This document shows positions 22,654 through 34,345 of a stretch of 64,000 nucleotides of DNA, piece by piece. The notes beneath the pieces were generated by a model. The model was given only the letters and a program-made list of their open reading frames with translations, was not told the DNA's origin and did no database searches. The DNA is taken from the NCBI GenBank assembly GCA_027563935.2, contig CM050450.1:34149439-34213438 (forward strand), given 5' to 3'. The translations under genes were made by a program, and so were the position numbers. This DNA is from Costus lasius (taxonomy: Eukaryota > Streptophyta > Magnoliopsida > Zingiberales > Costaceae). Positions within the stretch are counted from its first letter, which is position 1; each line of letters starts with the position of its first letter.

Positions 22654-24152
22654 CTACAATAAGCAAATAAGCAAAATAAGTACTTTGATAAAGCATTTAA
22701 CAAGGACTTTAAATTAAATGCTATGCTCCCACTATTTCCTTAACAAGTTGATAACTCTCAAAACTCAACTTGGAAATACATGAGTAGGATCCTAATTTCT
22801 CATGAGGTCTCCGCGACTCACGAGGGTGAGTTGAGATGCACAGAGAGTCCCATGCTTCCTTAGGTAGGCATGCCAGCCAATTGTGCCGGGCACAATTCCT
22901 CTTAGTTAAGACAGACTAGGCGCCCTGTGTCCAGCGAGGGCTAGATACAACACAGAACCCTATCCTCTCAACAGCTGCCTCTAGTGATTCATCATGTCAG
23001 TGACATATGAAAAACTAGTCAAGTCTGGTCCTAACCGTTATGCCCAGGGCCAACGAATTTCCTTGCGAAGGCACGCCCAGGTTAAAACTGGACTGGGGAA
23101 ATCATTGTCACCACACACCTCCTAAAGATAAGTGGGTGTGTCCCACGAGGGTGGGAAACAGTTCACAACACCACCGATCGATAGTTTGATGAGGGCTACG
23201 CGTTAGAAGGCTATTGACTTGATATTGTATTGAGAGTTTTTTTTTTTGCATGTTTTATTCTTTTCTAGCATGCAGTTTTCCTATGGTTATGGCAGCAAAG
23301 GAAAAACATCACAGGCATGCTATGGACAGAATAATAAACCATCACAGGCATGCTATTTTGGTCGATATGGTCATAGCCCTTTTCATACACATAACTTGTC
23401 ACGAGCCATGTGACATGTTATCGTGCATCCAAGGGTTGCGAGTCCCTGAAGCAAATCAGCCCATGCCAGAAGCCGAAAGCTAATGTCCTTCCTTCAGCCG
23501 CAAGTCCATCACCAAGCTTCCAAAGCTGGCGCCACTCTGATATCGGTTGAAGAAGACACCTTGTTGTCTTTGATGAACCTTAACCTATCTCATGTAAACA
23601 ATTCTACATCTATTCTAAGGAAAGATGAAAATTTTACATCAAGAAGGGGAAGAACCACACGCAGGTGGCAGAAAGATTTTACAAGCATTCATCACAGGTG
23701 GAAACATGCTTCCACATCACAACACAGGAGGGCACCCGCTATGACCATATTAACCCAAGGAAGAGACAAGTGGCGCATATATAAAATTTGAAAAACCGGA
23801 ATAATCAAATTTTATCCCCTTATGCGCCAACTCCATCCAAAGCACTCTCTCAATCAAATTTATGCTAAAATTGGGATCAAGTTTCATGATGATTTCATGG
23901 ACCCTATCGGCTGGCAATTTTGTCAGATCAAGAGACCCGGCTAGTCCGAAGACACAATGCCCGTCCTACTTGACAAAACTACGTGCGCCTTTGGTCTTAA
24001 ATCCATCATAAACACAATCCAAATTTCGGCCATAAAATTGATAAAAGAAGTTTGGATGAAAGCGCCTTCTAGGTGAATCGCGCATGGATGAAAGAAAAAT
24101 TTTCCAAAAATTTTTCACACAAGCAAACGTACACCTTGTGTTTCTCGCAAGT
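22654..24152 (-). other. Untranslated leader of family-A element
   Basis: About 1.5 kb between the PBS and gag, with no convincing coding frame. Two strong hairpins are visible: a near-perfect palindrome at 22879-22897 (AATTGTGCC g GGCACAATT) and TCCCAC-gagg-GTGGGA at 23141-23156. Confidence 0.6.
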
Positions 24153-24165
24153 AGCTCTGATACCA
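24153..24165 (-). promoter_or_regulatory. Primer binding site (tRNA-Met), family A
   Basis: On the minus strand tggtatcagagct, complementary to the 3' end of plant initiator tRNA-Met. It lies 1 nt from the LTR edge. Confidence 0.9.
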
Positions 24166-24166
24166 C

Positions 24167-27100
24167 TGTTGGGGAATGCCGGGTGTAATTTAAAAAAAAT
24201 TTGCAGTCCCAGGACGCAGCGGAAGAAGCATTACACCCGAAACACATTCCTTTCCCAAGGATCCATGCGAGAGAGAGAACACAAGGATGTGTTAGGGTTA
24301 GTACCTTTATTGCTTGTTAGGATGAAGGTGCCAAGTTGAAGACGCTCAAGTGCTCGTCCTCTACAAGTATCCACGCGTCGACTCCTTGATCGTTGCTCCC
24401 TTCCACGCTTGGTGCTAGCCTCGGGAAGAGAATCAAGCATTCATCTCACTTGCGCCAACTTCAAGAGAACTTGCGCCAAGGAGGGGATATGGAAGATACC
24501 ACCAAGGACTTCCCTCTTCTTCTTTGCTTGCGCCACCTCCAAGGTGCGCCTATGGCCAAGGAACAAATAGGGCTTGTGGCAAGAAGACGCCACCAAGCAT
24601 AAAGAATCCTTGCGCCAAGGAGGAGAGGAAGAAGAAGAACTTGCGGTTCTTTAGGAAGAAGGAGATTGCGCTCCTTGATGAAGAAAGAGAGCTCCAAGCT
24701 CTCAAGTTGTCGCCAACCTAATCTTCCAACTCTCTCCAAGAGATGTCGCCACCAAGCCCTTCTCCAATTTACGCCAAGGGGTAAAGAAGGAGAAGAAGGC
24801 TTGCGGCTTCAAGGAGGAAGAAGGGTTGCGCCACCTTCAAGTTGTCACCCTTTGCCCTTGCTCACACCTTTCTATGTTGGTTCACACCTCCAAGAAGTCG
24901 ACGATAGAAAGGGGCAACTAAGGTCCCTTTTATAAGCCAAGGGGCGGTTTATTAAGGGCCAAGATCATGCCAAGTGGGCGGCTAGGATGAGAGGGGTTTG
25001 TGGTAAGGAAAGTCTCCAAGACATTTCCATAAACCTCATTCAACCTATCCTTATTTGCCCAATTGTCATATCAGCCCAAGACATGCCTTAGAGGCATTCT
25101 TTCCATCCAAGGAGAAGGGCTAGGCGCAACATGCATGTAGAATTCGTCCAAGGGTGGTGTCATGGGAGAAATTAGGGTTTGAGGTAAGGTAAGTCTCCAA
25201 GACATTACCATATACCTCTTCCCTATATCCATATGCGCCCAAGCTCTTTCCAAAAGAGCCACCAAGCCATATCAGCCCCATGACTTGCCTTAGAGGCAAG
25301 TATTCCATCAAAGGATGAAGGGGGAGGCGCCACTTCCCTCCAAAGGAGGCAAATTATGCCACCCACACCCCATTATGCCCCTAGACGCCAATGGGGTTGG
25401 GTTTCTCCCCATTATACCCTTTAAACCAATTCCCTCTTCATGACAACTTATTATTGGGCCTCATTGGATAATGAGCTAGCCCAAACTTCATGGCATGGGT
25501 TGATTAAGCCATTGGATCCAATCCAATGCAACCCTAATCCAAATGTGACCAATCTAGGTCAATTTTGGGTCAACCTGCCAAAAATGAAGTTTGGCTCCAA
25601 TAACTTTCTTCCAACTCATCAGGCCCATTGGCGCTGATGAAATCTTCCAAATGGATCCAAGTTATCCAATAACTTGATCCTAAGGCTTCTGAATAAAGCA
25701 ACGTCAAGAGTCTATTGCGTGTGACCCGGTAGGATCCATATGACGATGGCAATGATGTAAACATCATAAGTAGTGAGGGGTATCTAGCAACACATCACTA
25801 CTACCCATGTCATAGGACTTAAGTCATTATGGCAACAACTCCTAACAAGCAACGAGGATTCCCATGCATTATAGATCCCTTTGCCTAAACTGATATCCTG
25901 CCATTGGAATAGTCTCAAGTTTATTATCCAATGCATTGGTTATGACTTAACTAGTGTGGCCACACATTCCTGTCATGCACCAATAAGGTGGGGCGCCCCG
26001 AGGTGGATATCATGCTTCCAATATGGAAGGGGCAAATCCTACTATTAGTCATCCATGCCTCTACATGATTTATGACATGCCCAATGACAGTCGTTTTGAT
26101 CTCCCAGTTACGGAGAGACGTAAGACTGTATTAAAGCATACCCATCATCAAGTCTAGACATGAATACCTCAAGTCTAAGGATCAATGCAAACCTCTTGCA
26201 TGTGAGATTGACTTGTTGACTAGACAAGTCAATGAAAGGTCCCCAGATAAGGGGGGGCGAAACCCAAGTGAGGCGCATATTAAGGGAGAACGCAGCGGAG
26301 AGGGTTTCTTAGGATCTTTCATGTTATATGATTAACAAAACCGATTGCATAGATGAGATAGAACCATACCATAGCCATTTCTAGATGGCGCCTTGGAAGC
26401 AGAGAGTGATGCCGCTCTCCTCCTGAAGATGCGCACACAAGATGAAAGATGTGCCTACTCCTTGATGCTCCTTGTGCTAGCAAGGCGTCAAGGTGTTCTT
26501 CTCGAATGGAAGGGAAGGAGATCTTCTTTGCTTGGCGATTTTCTTCCTCCTTCTTTTCGTCAACCTCTCTCTTTCTCGAATGCAAAAACCCCCGAGAGAT
26601 GGATGCTCTTGAGCGAGAGATGAGCGTCAAACGACAAGAGAGAAAGGCGTGAATCGTGAGTCGTGGTCACGTAGGGAAGTGCTATCTAAAAATAGCATAC
26701 CACTTCACCACTTGCGGTCATGGGTTTACCCCAATCGCAACTCACTTCACCCTTGAACCATGCGCTCATCCATGAGCCGGTTCATGTTGGTTCGGTCCAA
26801 AAACCAAATAAGCCAAGCGACAAGGCTTAGATCAAATTAAACCCTAAGGCTCCAGATCTAACCGTCGATCTCTTTGATGCTCCTGATCTGACCAATCTAG
26901 CATCCATTCTCTCGATCAAAGCTTACCGATCTAATGCCCTAATCAATCAAACATGATCAGACCAGATCTCACTTACGATCAGAGATTAAATCCCTTTAAA
27001 CTGAACCCAAACAATTCAGTCCACACGATCTAACTTAAGTAAGCCATATCATCAAATTGTGCGACCCTGAGGGTTTTCTTTAAATGTCGGTAACGATAAT

Positions 27101-28267
27101 TCTCATTATCACGATCAGTGAGGGGTATCTAGCAACACATCACTGTCTCCCGATATAAAGAAAAGAGTCTTCCAAGACTACACCCAAAATACAGCACAAG
27201 TGTGAATCAACTCACAAAGCATACATATTTCCTTTGCCACTGGATGTTCTTATTGGACAAGCCTGTCAAGCTTGTAACTCCAATATGATGAGCATGATTA
27301 GAACAGATGAACACTGTCACCTGGGTATGGCCATACACTCTCTCAATCATCTCATCCAGGGGGCCCCTTTAGAACATCACACTCCTTAAACAAGGAGACG
27401 GCAATCCTATGTCTATCACTAGTGCCCTAACCTGATTCAAGCTCACCATCCAAGATAGTCTATAACCATTATGTTTCAAATGATATTGAACTACCTCAAA
27501 ATGATGACAATCATCATTCAGAAAACACAAGCGATCTCAAGTCAGAGGAAATGTGCCACTTGTCATATTCAAGGAATATTCACATTGTGACAAACAATTG
27601 AACATCCTAGTAGGGTCTGTCCAGTACATCCAATGTACCCATGAGTCTACATCTTATTCCATGCTCGAAGCATCCTATAAGATTAGAACACATATTAGTC
27701 TCAACCATATCAAGGCTGTCTCATGTTCACCAAGATATCTCGACTAAGGACTTATAGCATGTCAGCCTAGCTGAACAGCTTTGAGACATTATTCAGAAGA
27801 ACATATATTGCAGCAGACAATGTAAACAACTGAATAATAACCATGCCTTTATAAACATAACAGTTTATTACATGATACTGATACATTCCCATGGCCTCAA
27901 ACATTAGCCTTAAGGGCATACCCCAACAGTCAATCCTCACGGTGGATCACTCCAGTGCATCCAATGCACCTGTATGTCTGCGTTACTGTGCCCCGCACCT
28001 AACCAGCCCATACACCAGTCTCACATGTACCAAAGCTGTCCCATATCTGCTAAGGTACCTTGACTGGGGATAGCTTGTGAGAATGGATCCAATCCAAACT
28101 CCTGGGACATTATCTATGCAATTCAATACATCAACGCAGGTAAAGCAATCTGCATAATAACGACCATGCCTTTATTGACTATATCAATTTCATTAATTCT
28201 ATCAAAGTACATTCAAACAATGCCTGACCATGTCCATACATTGGTCTGTAGGGCATATACACCAACA
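24167..28267 (-). mobile_element. 5' LTR of family-A element, split by a nested solo LTR
   Basis: LTR sequence occupies 24167-26232 and 27934-28267; the rest is a solo family-B LTR and its duplicated target. The end CACCAACA at 28267 is followed by the GATCC duplication. The TATA box is at 24927-24934 (minus strand). Confidence 0.94.
26233..27928 (-). mobile_element. Solo LTR, family B (TSD GTCAA), nested in LTR A
   Basis: 1696 bp; on the plus strand it begins TGAAAGGTCCCC and ends CATACCCCAACA. GTCAA precedes (26228-26232) and follows (27929-27933). It is the reverse of the family-B LTR (37041-38741), somewhat diverged. The hairpin with CAGTGA/TCACTG stems is present at about 27117-27146. 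Confidence 0.95.
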
Positions 28268-28272
28268 GATCC

Positions 28273-28914
28273 AGCACACCATTGATCTTCTCCCCGGAGC
28301 ACCTCTCCACAACTTGCCCCATCACCATTTAAACCCCAACGAGCACGCTGAACTGCAGCATCAAGTGGATGACCTCTTCACTAAGGGGTATATCCACGAG
28401 ATTCTTAGTCCCTGTGCTATCCCTGCCTTGCTCACGCCCAAGAAAGATGGGTCATGGCATATGTGCATAGACAGCCACGCCATCAATAGGAACATCATCA
28501 AGTATAGGTTCCCTATACCTAGACTTGATGATATGCTGGACTTAGTCTCAGGGGCCTCTTGGTTCTCTAAGCTAGACTTTCGTAGCGAATACCACCAAGT
28601 CCGCATCCGTGAAGGTGATGAATGGAAAACTGTGTTCAAGACCAAGGACGGTCTTTATGAATGGCTTGTCATGTCATTCGGGTTATCCAACACCTCGTCC
28701 ACTTTCATGCAGCTCATGAGCCAAGTTCTCAAGCCCTACATGGGCGAATTCCTGGTCATCTATTTTGACGATATCTTGATTTTCAATCGGACCGGGGAAG
28801 AACACCTGGAGCATCTTCGCTCCACATTTAACCTTCTGCGTAAGGAGCGCCTTTTCCTTAATGCGAGAAGTGCACCTTCATGACCACTCGAGTCCATTTT
28901 CTGGGTTACATAGT
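28273..28914 (+). pseudogene. Ty3/gypsy reverse transcriptase fragment (family C, plus)
   Basis: Continuation of the gag-pol broken at 17056. It reads [20 protein letters not shown], then [20 protein letters not shown], then [20 protein letters not shown], and the catalytic box [13 protein letters not shown] (F-D-D form) at about 28750-28788. The frame breaks near 28862 ([16 protein letters not shown] in another frame), and the gene is cut at 28914 by the minus-strand family-C LTR. RNase H and integrase of this copy are missing. Confidence 0.92.
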
Positions 28915-29548
28915 TGATGCAGCAACTATTAGGAGGGATGATCCTTAGCACCATACTCTAGGGGAATTACACAATGCTCAGTGAAAATGTTAGAGGGTTG
29001 TTAGACAAGGGAAAGAAAAATGTGTCAGAAAATGCAGGGAAACCGATAGAAGCACGATAAAAGCGACGTAGAACTCGATTGGGGCAACACTAATGCAACG
29101 AAAACGAACGGCACTCAACTATTGAATAGCACACTGACCTCTTAGCATTTTTTTAGCAACTCACTTAGCGCATTAAGCTCAGCGTGCATCGGGGACAGTG
29201 GTTGCGACGGACAGCTCACGCACCTATGAATCTGAAAATAAGCCAAAAGACAAGGTGTCCAACCACGCCTCCGATGAACGGATACTCGTGGGGGTGAGGG
29301 GAAAGGAAACTCGCAGCGAAAGAAAGCAAGCGGACAACAAAGTGACAAACAGGCAAACCTGACCCACCGGGAAGGGTGGGATTTACTTCAGTTCGAAAGC
29401 AGAAAATGACTTGGAATCGAGGCATTCCTGGACCCGAACAACGATGAAGGCAAGGCTCCGGCTCGACTTCTACAAACGCTGGCGACTCTAACTCACCAGG
29501 AGGTCTCTCCACTCCAAGAGAACTAAGGAACACAAAGCCCATCCTCCT

Positions 29549-29556
29549 CTTTTATA
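29549..29556 (-). promoter_or_regulatory. LTR TATA box (family C, minus copy)
   Basis: TATAAAAG on the minus strand, with the same context as 14190-14197 (ttctataaaagaggagg). Confidence 0.6.
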
Positions 29557-30219
29557 GAATAGAGGGGTGGGAACAAAACAAAATACATAAGGGACAAACA
29601 ACTCTAACAAACTAACTACTCTTGCAGACCACTAAAGTGGTCAAGCTGCGACTAAAGACAAAACATAACAACTCTTCAACTAATATTCGGGGCAAGTGGC
29701 GTGAAGCTGCGGCTGCGTACGATCATGGCCTAGACGCGCTCCGAGCACATGGCAATGAGGCAGCAGAATTTCGATGTTGTGGGCTGCGCGACTATCGTTG
29801 TGGCTTGCTCTTGGGCCGTGTTGTTGCTGAGGTTGAGCGGCCCATTTGGGCTTGGGCCCTCAAGTATTCCGCCGGCATTGTTCTTGGGCTGGGTTGATGT
29901 GGCATGAGAGGAAGGGGTGTCGATGAAGCCCGTGAGGTGATTCGGTGGCTTGCTTTGATGTTGAGAGTGCTGGATTGTTACCTTGCTGGGCTTCTTTGGG
30001 TCATGCTGGGATGGAGCAATACGGTATGGAGGGCGATTGACATAGAAGTGTGGTCATCGAGGCTCCATAGCATCTTCAGGGTCGAACACGGCCTAGCCGT
30101 GTTTCGACGCACGGCCGTGTTCAGCTACAGGTTGGCTGGCCGAGGCGGGCACGGCTTGGAACATGGGTGTGTCGGCGGCCGTTGCGAGTTCGTCGCTGTT
30201 GGCTGAGAAGAGCACGGGC

Positions 30220-31871
30220 ACCAAGAGAGATGATGCGCTAAGAGAAGAAGGAAGACTATCCAAAAACGCCAAGCACTAATGTTCCTTGCGCCAAGAGGAA
30301 AGGAGGAAGTGGCTTACGGTTATGGAAGAAGGAAGATGCGCCCTTGCTCCAAGCACTCGCCCCTCTTCTTGTGTTCACGCCTTCAAGGATTGATCATCGA
30401 CAAGAGGGGGCGACTAGGGTCATATTTATAGGGCAAGAGGCGGTTAGGGTAATGGCTAGGATCATGACAAGTGTAGGGCTAGGATGAGGTGGTTTGAGAC
30501 AAGGAAAGTCTCCAAGACATTTCCATAATTCTCATTCAACCTTTCCTTTTGTTCCCCCACGCGTTTCCTTGTGCGCCAAGGCCTTGCCTTGCGCCCCAAG
30601 CAATGCCATAGAGGCATGCATTCCATCCTAGGAAGAGAGGGGAGGCGCCCTTTACTTCCATAATGAAGCAAAGGCGCCAACATGACCCCATTATGCCCCT
30701 AGGCACCTAATGGTTCATGTTTCTCCCCATTATACCCTTTTAGCCTCTCATCTCTTCATGAGAACTTGTCATTGGGCCTCATTGGATAATGAGCTAGCCC
30801 AAACTTCATTACATGGGTTGATTAAGCACTTGGATCCAATCCAATGCAACCCTAATCCAAATGTGACCAACCATGGTCAATTACGGGTCAACCTGCCAAA
30901 AATGAAGTTTGGCTCCAATAACATTCTTCCATCTCATCAGACCCATTGGCGCTGATGAAATCTCCCAATTAGATCCGAGTTATCCAATAACTCGATCATA
31001 AGGCTTCCCGATCAATACGAGAACTCAAGTATCAAGGTGTGCGACCCTGTAGGTTCCTCTGACGCTGGCAGTGCTGACCAGAGGTCATCACAAGCAGTGA
31101 GTGGCACCTAGCAGTGCATCACTGCTACCTAGGTCGTTGGAATGGATATCGACATCGACATCCCCATCATCGCAACTAGGTACAGATGCATTACAGTCTC
31201 TTTGCCGTACTGATACCCGATTGGACAAGTGTGTCACCACTTGTTTTCATCCAATCACATGGCTATGACTAAAACAGGTTCTCACCTGGGTATGGCCATA
31301 CACTCTCAGTCATAGAACCATATAGGAGCTCCATGGATATCATACTTCCTTAGGGAAGGGGCAAATCCTATGTCTGTCCATTGATCTTCTCATATGGGTC
31401 GTGACATGCTCAATAACAACCGTTATGACCTCCCAGCTACGGCAAGGTGTTAGGTTGTATCAAAGCAAGTCCCTAACCATATAGAATGATCAATGACCTC
31501 AAGTCAAGGGATCAATGCATCTCCTGTCACTTATGAGGATAAGTCATAACACCAAGTCATAGCCTCATAGCGGGTCTATCCAGTATATCCTCCAATGATA
31601 TACCCATGTGTCTGCGTTAGCACCACGTGCCTAACCAGCCCACATACCAGTCTCTCAAGTACCAGAGTTGTCCCATATCCACTGAGGTACATTGACTGGG
31701 GATAATTATTTGAGCACAGATCCAATCTGTCTCCAGGGACATTATCATGTAAGTATACAGTCGCAGGTGTAGTCAAACAATGATAACGACAATGCCAGAA
31801 TGATATATAAATATCAATGTCAAGTAGTACATAAGTTGACCAAATTAGGTCCTAGGGCATATACACCAACA
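30220..31871 (-). mobile_element. Truncated family-A-like LTR
   Basis: The right end is CATATACACCAACA, as in family A. The blocks ctcattggataatgagctagccc and cccattggcgctgatgaaat match; other parts are diverged, so this is a separate subfamily. The left end lacks TGTTGGGGAATGCC and several hundred following bases. No TSD is found: the minisatellite target reads straight across (agcacgggc before, tggcc after), so a deletion removed the left end together with its duplication. Confidence 0.85.
31094..31125 (-). other. Conserved LTR hairpin (truncated family-A-like copy)
   Basis: GCAGTGA (31094-31100) pairs with TCACTGC (31119-31125). The inner sequence has also changed (gtggcacctagcagtgca), but the stem is kept. 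Confidence 0.65.
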
Positions 31872-32130
31872 TGGCCATGTCGGGACGCATGGCCGTGTCT
31901 AGCTGCAGGAAGTTTGGCCGAAAGAAGCACAGGCGTTGCGACGCGTGTCGGTGGCCGTGGCGATCTCGGTGGCCGTGGCGATCTCGGTGTTATTGGCCGA
32001 GAAGAGCACGGGCTGGCCGTGTCGGGACGCACGGCCGTGTCGGGCTGTAGGAAACTTGGCCGAGGGAAGCACGGGCGGTGCCACGGGCGTGGCGGTGGCC
32101 GTGGCATCGTTCACGTCCCTGGACGCTCGT
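31872..32130 (-). repeat. GC-rich minisatellite inside the minus family-C LTR
   Basis: Imperfect units of about 95-140 bp built on ggccgtgtcgggacgcacgg, then ggctgtaggaaacttggccga and a gagcacggg phrase. Further units lie left of the family-A-like insertion at about 30080-30219. An 18-bp unit, ggccgtggcgatctcggt, is duplicated exactly at 31953-31970 and 31971-31988. Confidence 0.8.
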
Positions 32131-32289
32131 GTCACGGGCATGACTGGACACACGGCCTGGCCGTGCTTAGGTCTGGGAAGCTCTGTTTGCGCCAAAAACC
32201 TGGCTGCCTTGTCCCCACGTCCTGGGGAGTCCTCCCAAGTTCCTTCCAGGGGGTTTGGGCCGTCCCCAAGTAGGCTTATGGGTGCATCA

Positions 32290-34345
32290 ACTTCCGCTGC
32301 GTATTCTGATGGGTTCTCCTCCGGAGAACTAGGGGGCAGCAGGTCGTCGGTGTCGGATGGCCCCTCCAAAGGGCCGTGAAAGGGGAGGTGGTCCACCACA
32401 TTGAAGACGGGGTGGATGCTCATGTCCGCAGGCAAGTCCAGCTCATAGGCATTGGAGCCAATCCGGCGCATGACCGCGTAAGGCCCCATGTAACGTGGCT
32501 GGAGCTTGTAATGCGCTCTACTCGATAAACGCTCGGGGTGGACATGCACCCTCACCAGCTCACCTACAGAAAAATGTTGTGGCCTACGATGCTCGTTGGC
32601 CTTCATTGCATTGCGAGTGTTGCCCAAAAAGATACGCCGTCGAACTTCATCATGCAAACTAGCGATATGTTGGGCAAATGCATAGGCATGTGTGGAGAGA
32701 TGGGACTCCATGGGAAGGTTATGCAGGTCTATAGGTTTGCGCGGCTGGTAGCCCAAGACGATTTGGAAGGGACTAAGACCCGTAGTCCTATTGGAGGTGC
32801 TATTGTACGCAAACTTAGCCATCGGTAGGATGGAATCCCATGACCTCGGATGGTCGCCAACAAGGCAGCGGAGGAGATTACCCAAGCTGTGGTTAACCAC
32901 TTCGGTTTGGCCATCGGTTTGAGGGTGATAGGCCGTGGAGAGTTTTAGTGTGGTGTGCGAGAGAGCCAGAGTGAGCGTCAGAAGTGGCTCACAAAATACG
33001 TGTCGTGATCGGACACGATGGAGGAGGGAAGACCGTGAAGGCGCACGATCTCCCGGACAAAGAGGGTGGCAAGGTGAGACGCGTCCGTAGTGCGCGAACA
33101 AGGGATGAAGTGGGCCATCTTCGAAAATCGATCGACAACAACGTAGATCGAATTGAAGCGGGAGGCGGTCCGAGGCAACCCGAGAACGAAATCCATGCTT
33201 AGGTCGCGCCATGGGCCGCTGGCCACTGGCAATGGGGTATAGAGACCCGTGTTCGGCGGTCGGGGCTTAGCTAACTGACACGTGCCACAATGGCGCACGA
33301 TGCGCGCAACATCCTTGCTGAGGGATGGCCAGAAAAGACGTTCCTCCGCCATCTCAAGGGTTTTGTCGCGGCCATGATGACCAGCGATGTCACCTGCATG
33401 AAGCTCGAGCAAAAGATGGTCTCGAAGCGAAGAGCGGGGAATGCACAAGTGATTCCCCAAGAACAGATAACCCTCGCACAACTGATAGGGTGAGTCGGAG
33501 TTGGTGGACTCGGTCAAAGCGGTATAGATGGCACCAAAGTCAGAGCACGTGGGGTACTCCTCTTTGACATGGTCAAAGGTATTGACTCGGGTGCGCATGA
33601 CACACAAAAGGGTTCGGACGCGACACAGGGCATCCGCAACAACATTTTCCTTGCCCGCCTTGTGGGTAATAACGAAAGAGTACTGTTGCAAGTACTCAAC
33701 CCATTTGGCATGCCGGGCACCTAGTTTCTTCTGGGCATTGAGGAATGATAAGGCCTGGTGGTCACTATATAGGACAAACTCACGATGAAGTAGATAGTGT
33801 CGCCACTGCCGAAGTGACTGAACTATAACGTAAAACTCCTTATCGTACGTCGAATAACGCTGGCAAGCAGCGTTCAGTTTTTCACTGAAGAAGGCCACAG
33901 GATGGCCCTCTTGACTAAGGGAACCGCCGATGCCGGAACCGGAGGCATCGCACGCAACTTCAAAGACTTTTGAAAAGTCAGGGAGGCGCAGAATAGGGGC
34001 AGTGGTCAGGGCATCCTTAAGTGCATCAAAAGCCCGCTGAGTGGCGGGGGTCCACTCAAAGTCTTCCTTGGAAAGGCATTGGGTCAAGGGGGTGGCAATG
34101 GTGCTAAACCCCCGGATAAACCAACGGTAGAAGCCGGCAAGACCTAGGAAACTACAAAGTTCTGTCACGGTGCGAGGCTTGGGCCAATGCCGGATGGCCT
34201 CGACTTTCGCGGGGTCCACGGGCAGTCCTTGATTGGATACAATGTAACCTAAGAAATATACGCTGTTGGTCAGAAAGGAACATTTCTTCGTGTTGAGGAA
34301 GAGGCATTCCTTGCGAAGGAGTTCGAACGTGGAGCGAAGATGCTT
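32290..34345 (-). pseudogene. Ty3/gypsy RNase H and integrase (family C, minus), frameshifted
   Basis: The minus-strand frame from about 34345 to 32978 carries the end of RT (LLRKECLFLNTKKCSF, VDPAKVEAIRHWPKP), RNase H (VACDASGSGIGGSLSQEG at about 33950; YSDHQALSFL), and the integrase zinc finger (AGDIAGHHGRDKTLEMAEER, then CGTCQLAK). The integrase core follows (PWRDLSMDFVLGLPRT, VVVDRFSKMAHFIPC, IVSDHDTYFVSHF), then a frameshift near 32940-32985. The rest is in another frame: LSTAYHPQTDGQTEVVNHSL, LGYQPRKP, and a tail YELDLPADMSIHPVFNVVDH. No chromodomain is seen. RT proper is absent: the frame begins abruptly at the junction with the copia LTR at 34344. Confidence 0.93.

Larger units (their letters stand above)
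17057..28267 (-). mobile_element. Complete but non-autonomous copia-like LTR element, family A
   Basis: 3' LTR 17057-19455, PPT at 19456, internal region 19456-24166, PBS at 24153-24165, 5' LTR 24167-28267 (split by another solo LTR), TSD GATCC. Without the nested insertion the 5' LTR is about 2400 bp against 2399 bp for the 3' LTR. By eye I find about 8 substitutions and 1 indel between them, so the insertion is recent. The internal region has a gag start and fragments of protease, integrase, RT and RNase H in the right order, but with deletions and stops throughout. It must have been copied with proteins supplied by another element. Copia assignment rests on the domain order (integrase before RT) and on similarity to the family-B protein. 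Confidence 0.93.
28915..32289 (-). mobile_element. 3' LTR of minus-strand Ty3/gypsy element (family C), interrupted
   Basis: Read on the minus strand, it begins TGATGCACCCATAAGCC at 32289 and ends GCTGCATCA at 28915, the same inverted ends as the plus-strand family-C LTR. After removing the truncated family-A LTR at 30220-31871, about 1.72 kb remains. The TATA box (cttttata on the plus strand) is at 29549-29556. The pol frame runs on into the LTR, so the last about 125 codons of the open frame are LTR sequence. The left end abuts the plus-strand RT; a TSD partner was not found because the far end of this element is truncated. Confidence 0.8.

Noticed and set aside
31899..32270. Arg/His/Ala-rich extension of the gypsy pol frame
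   Set aside because: The frame runs past the end of pol into the LTR minisatellite; the repeated phrases come from the DNA repeat, not from a protein domain.
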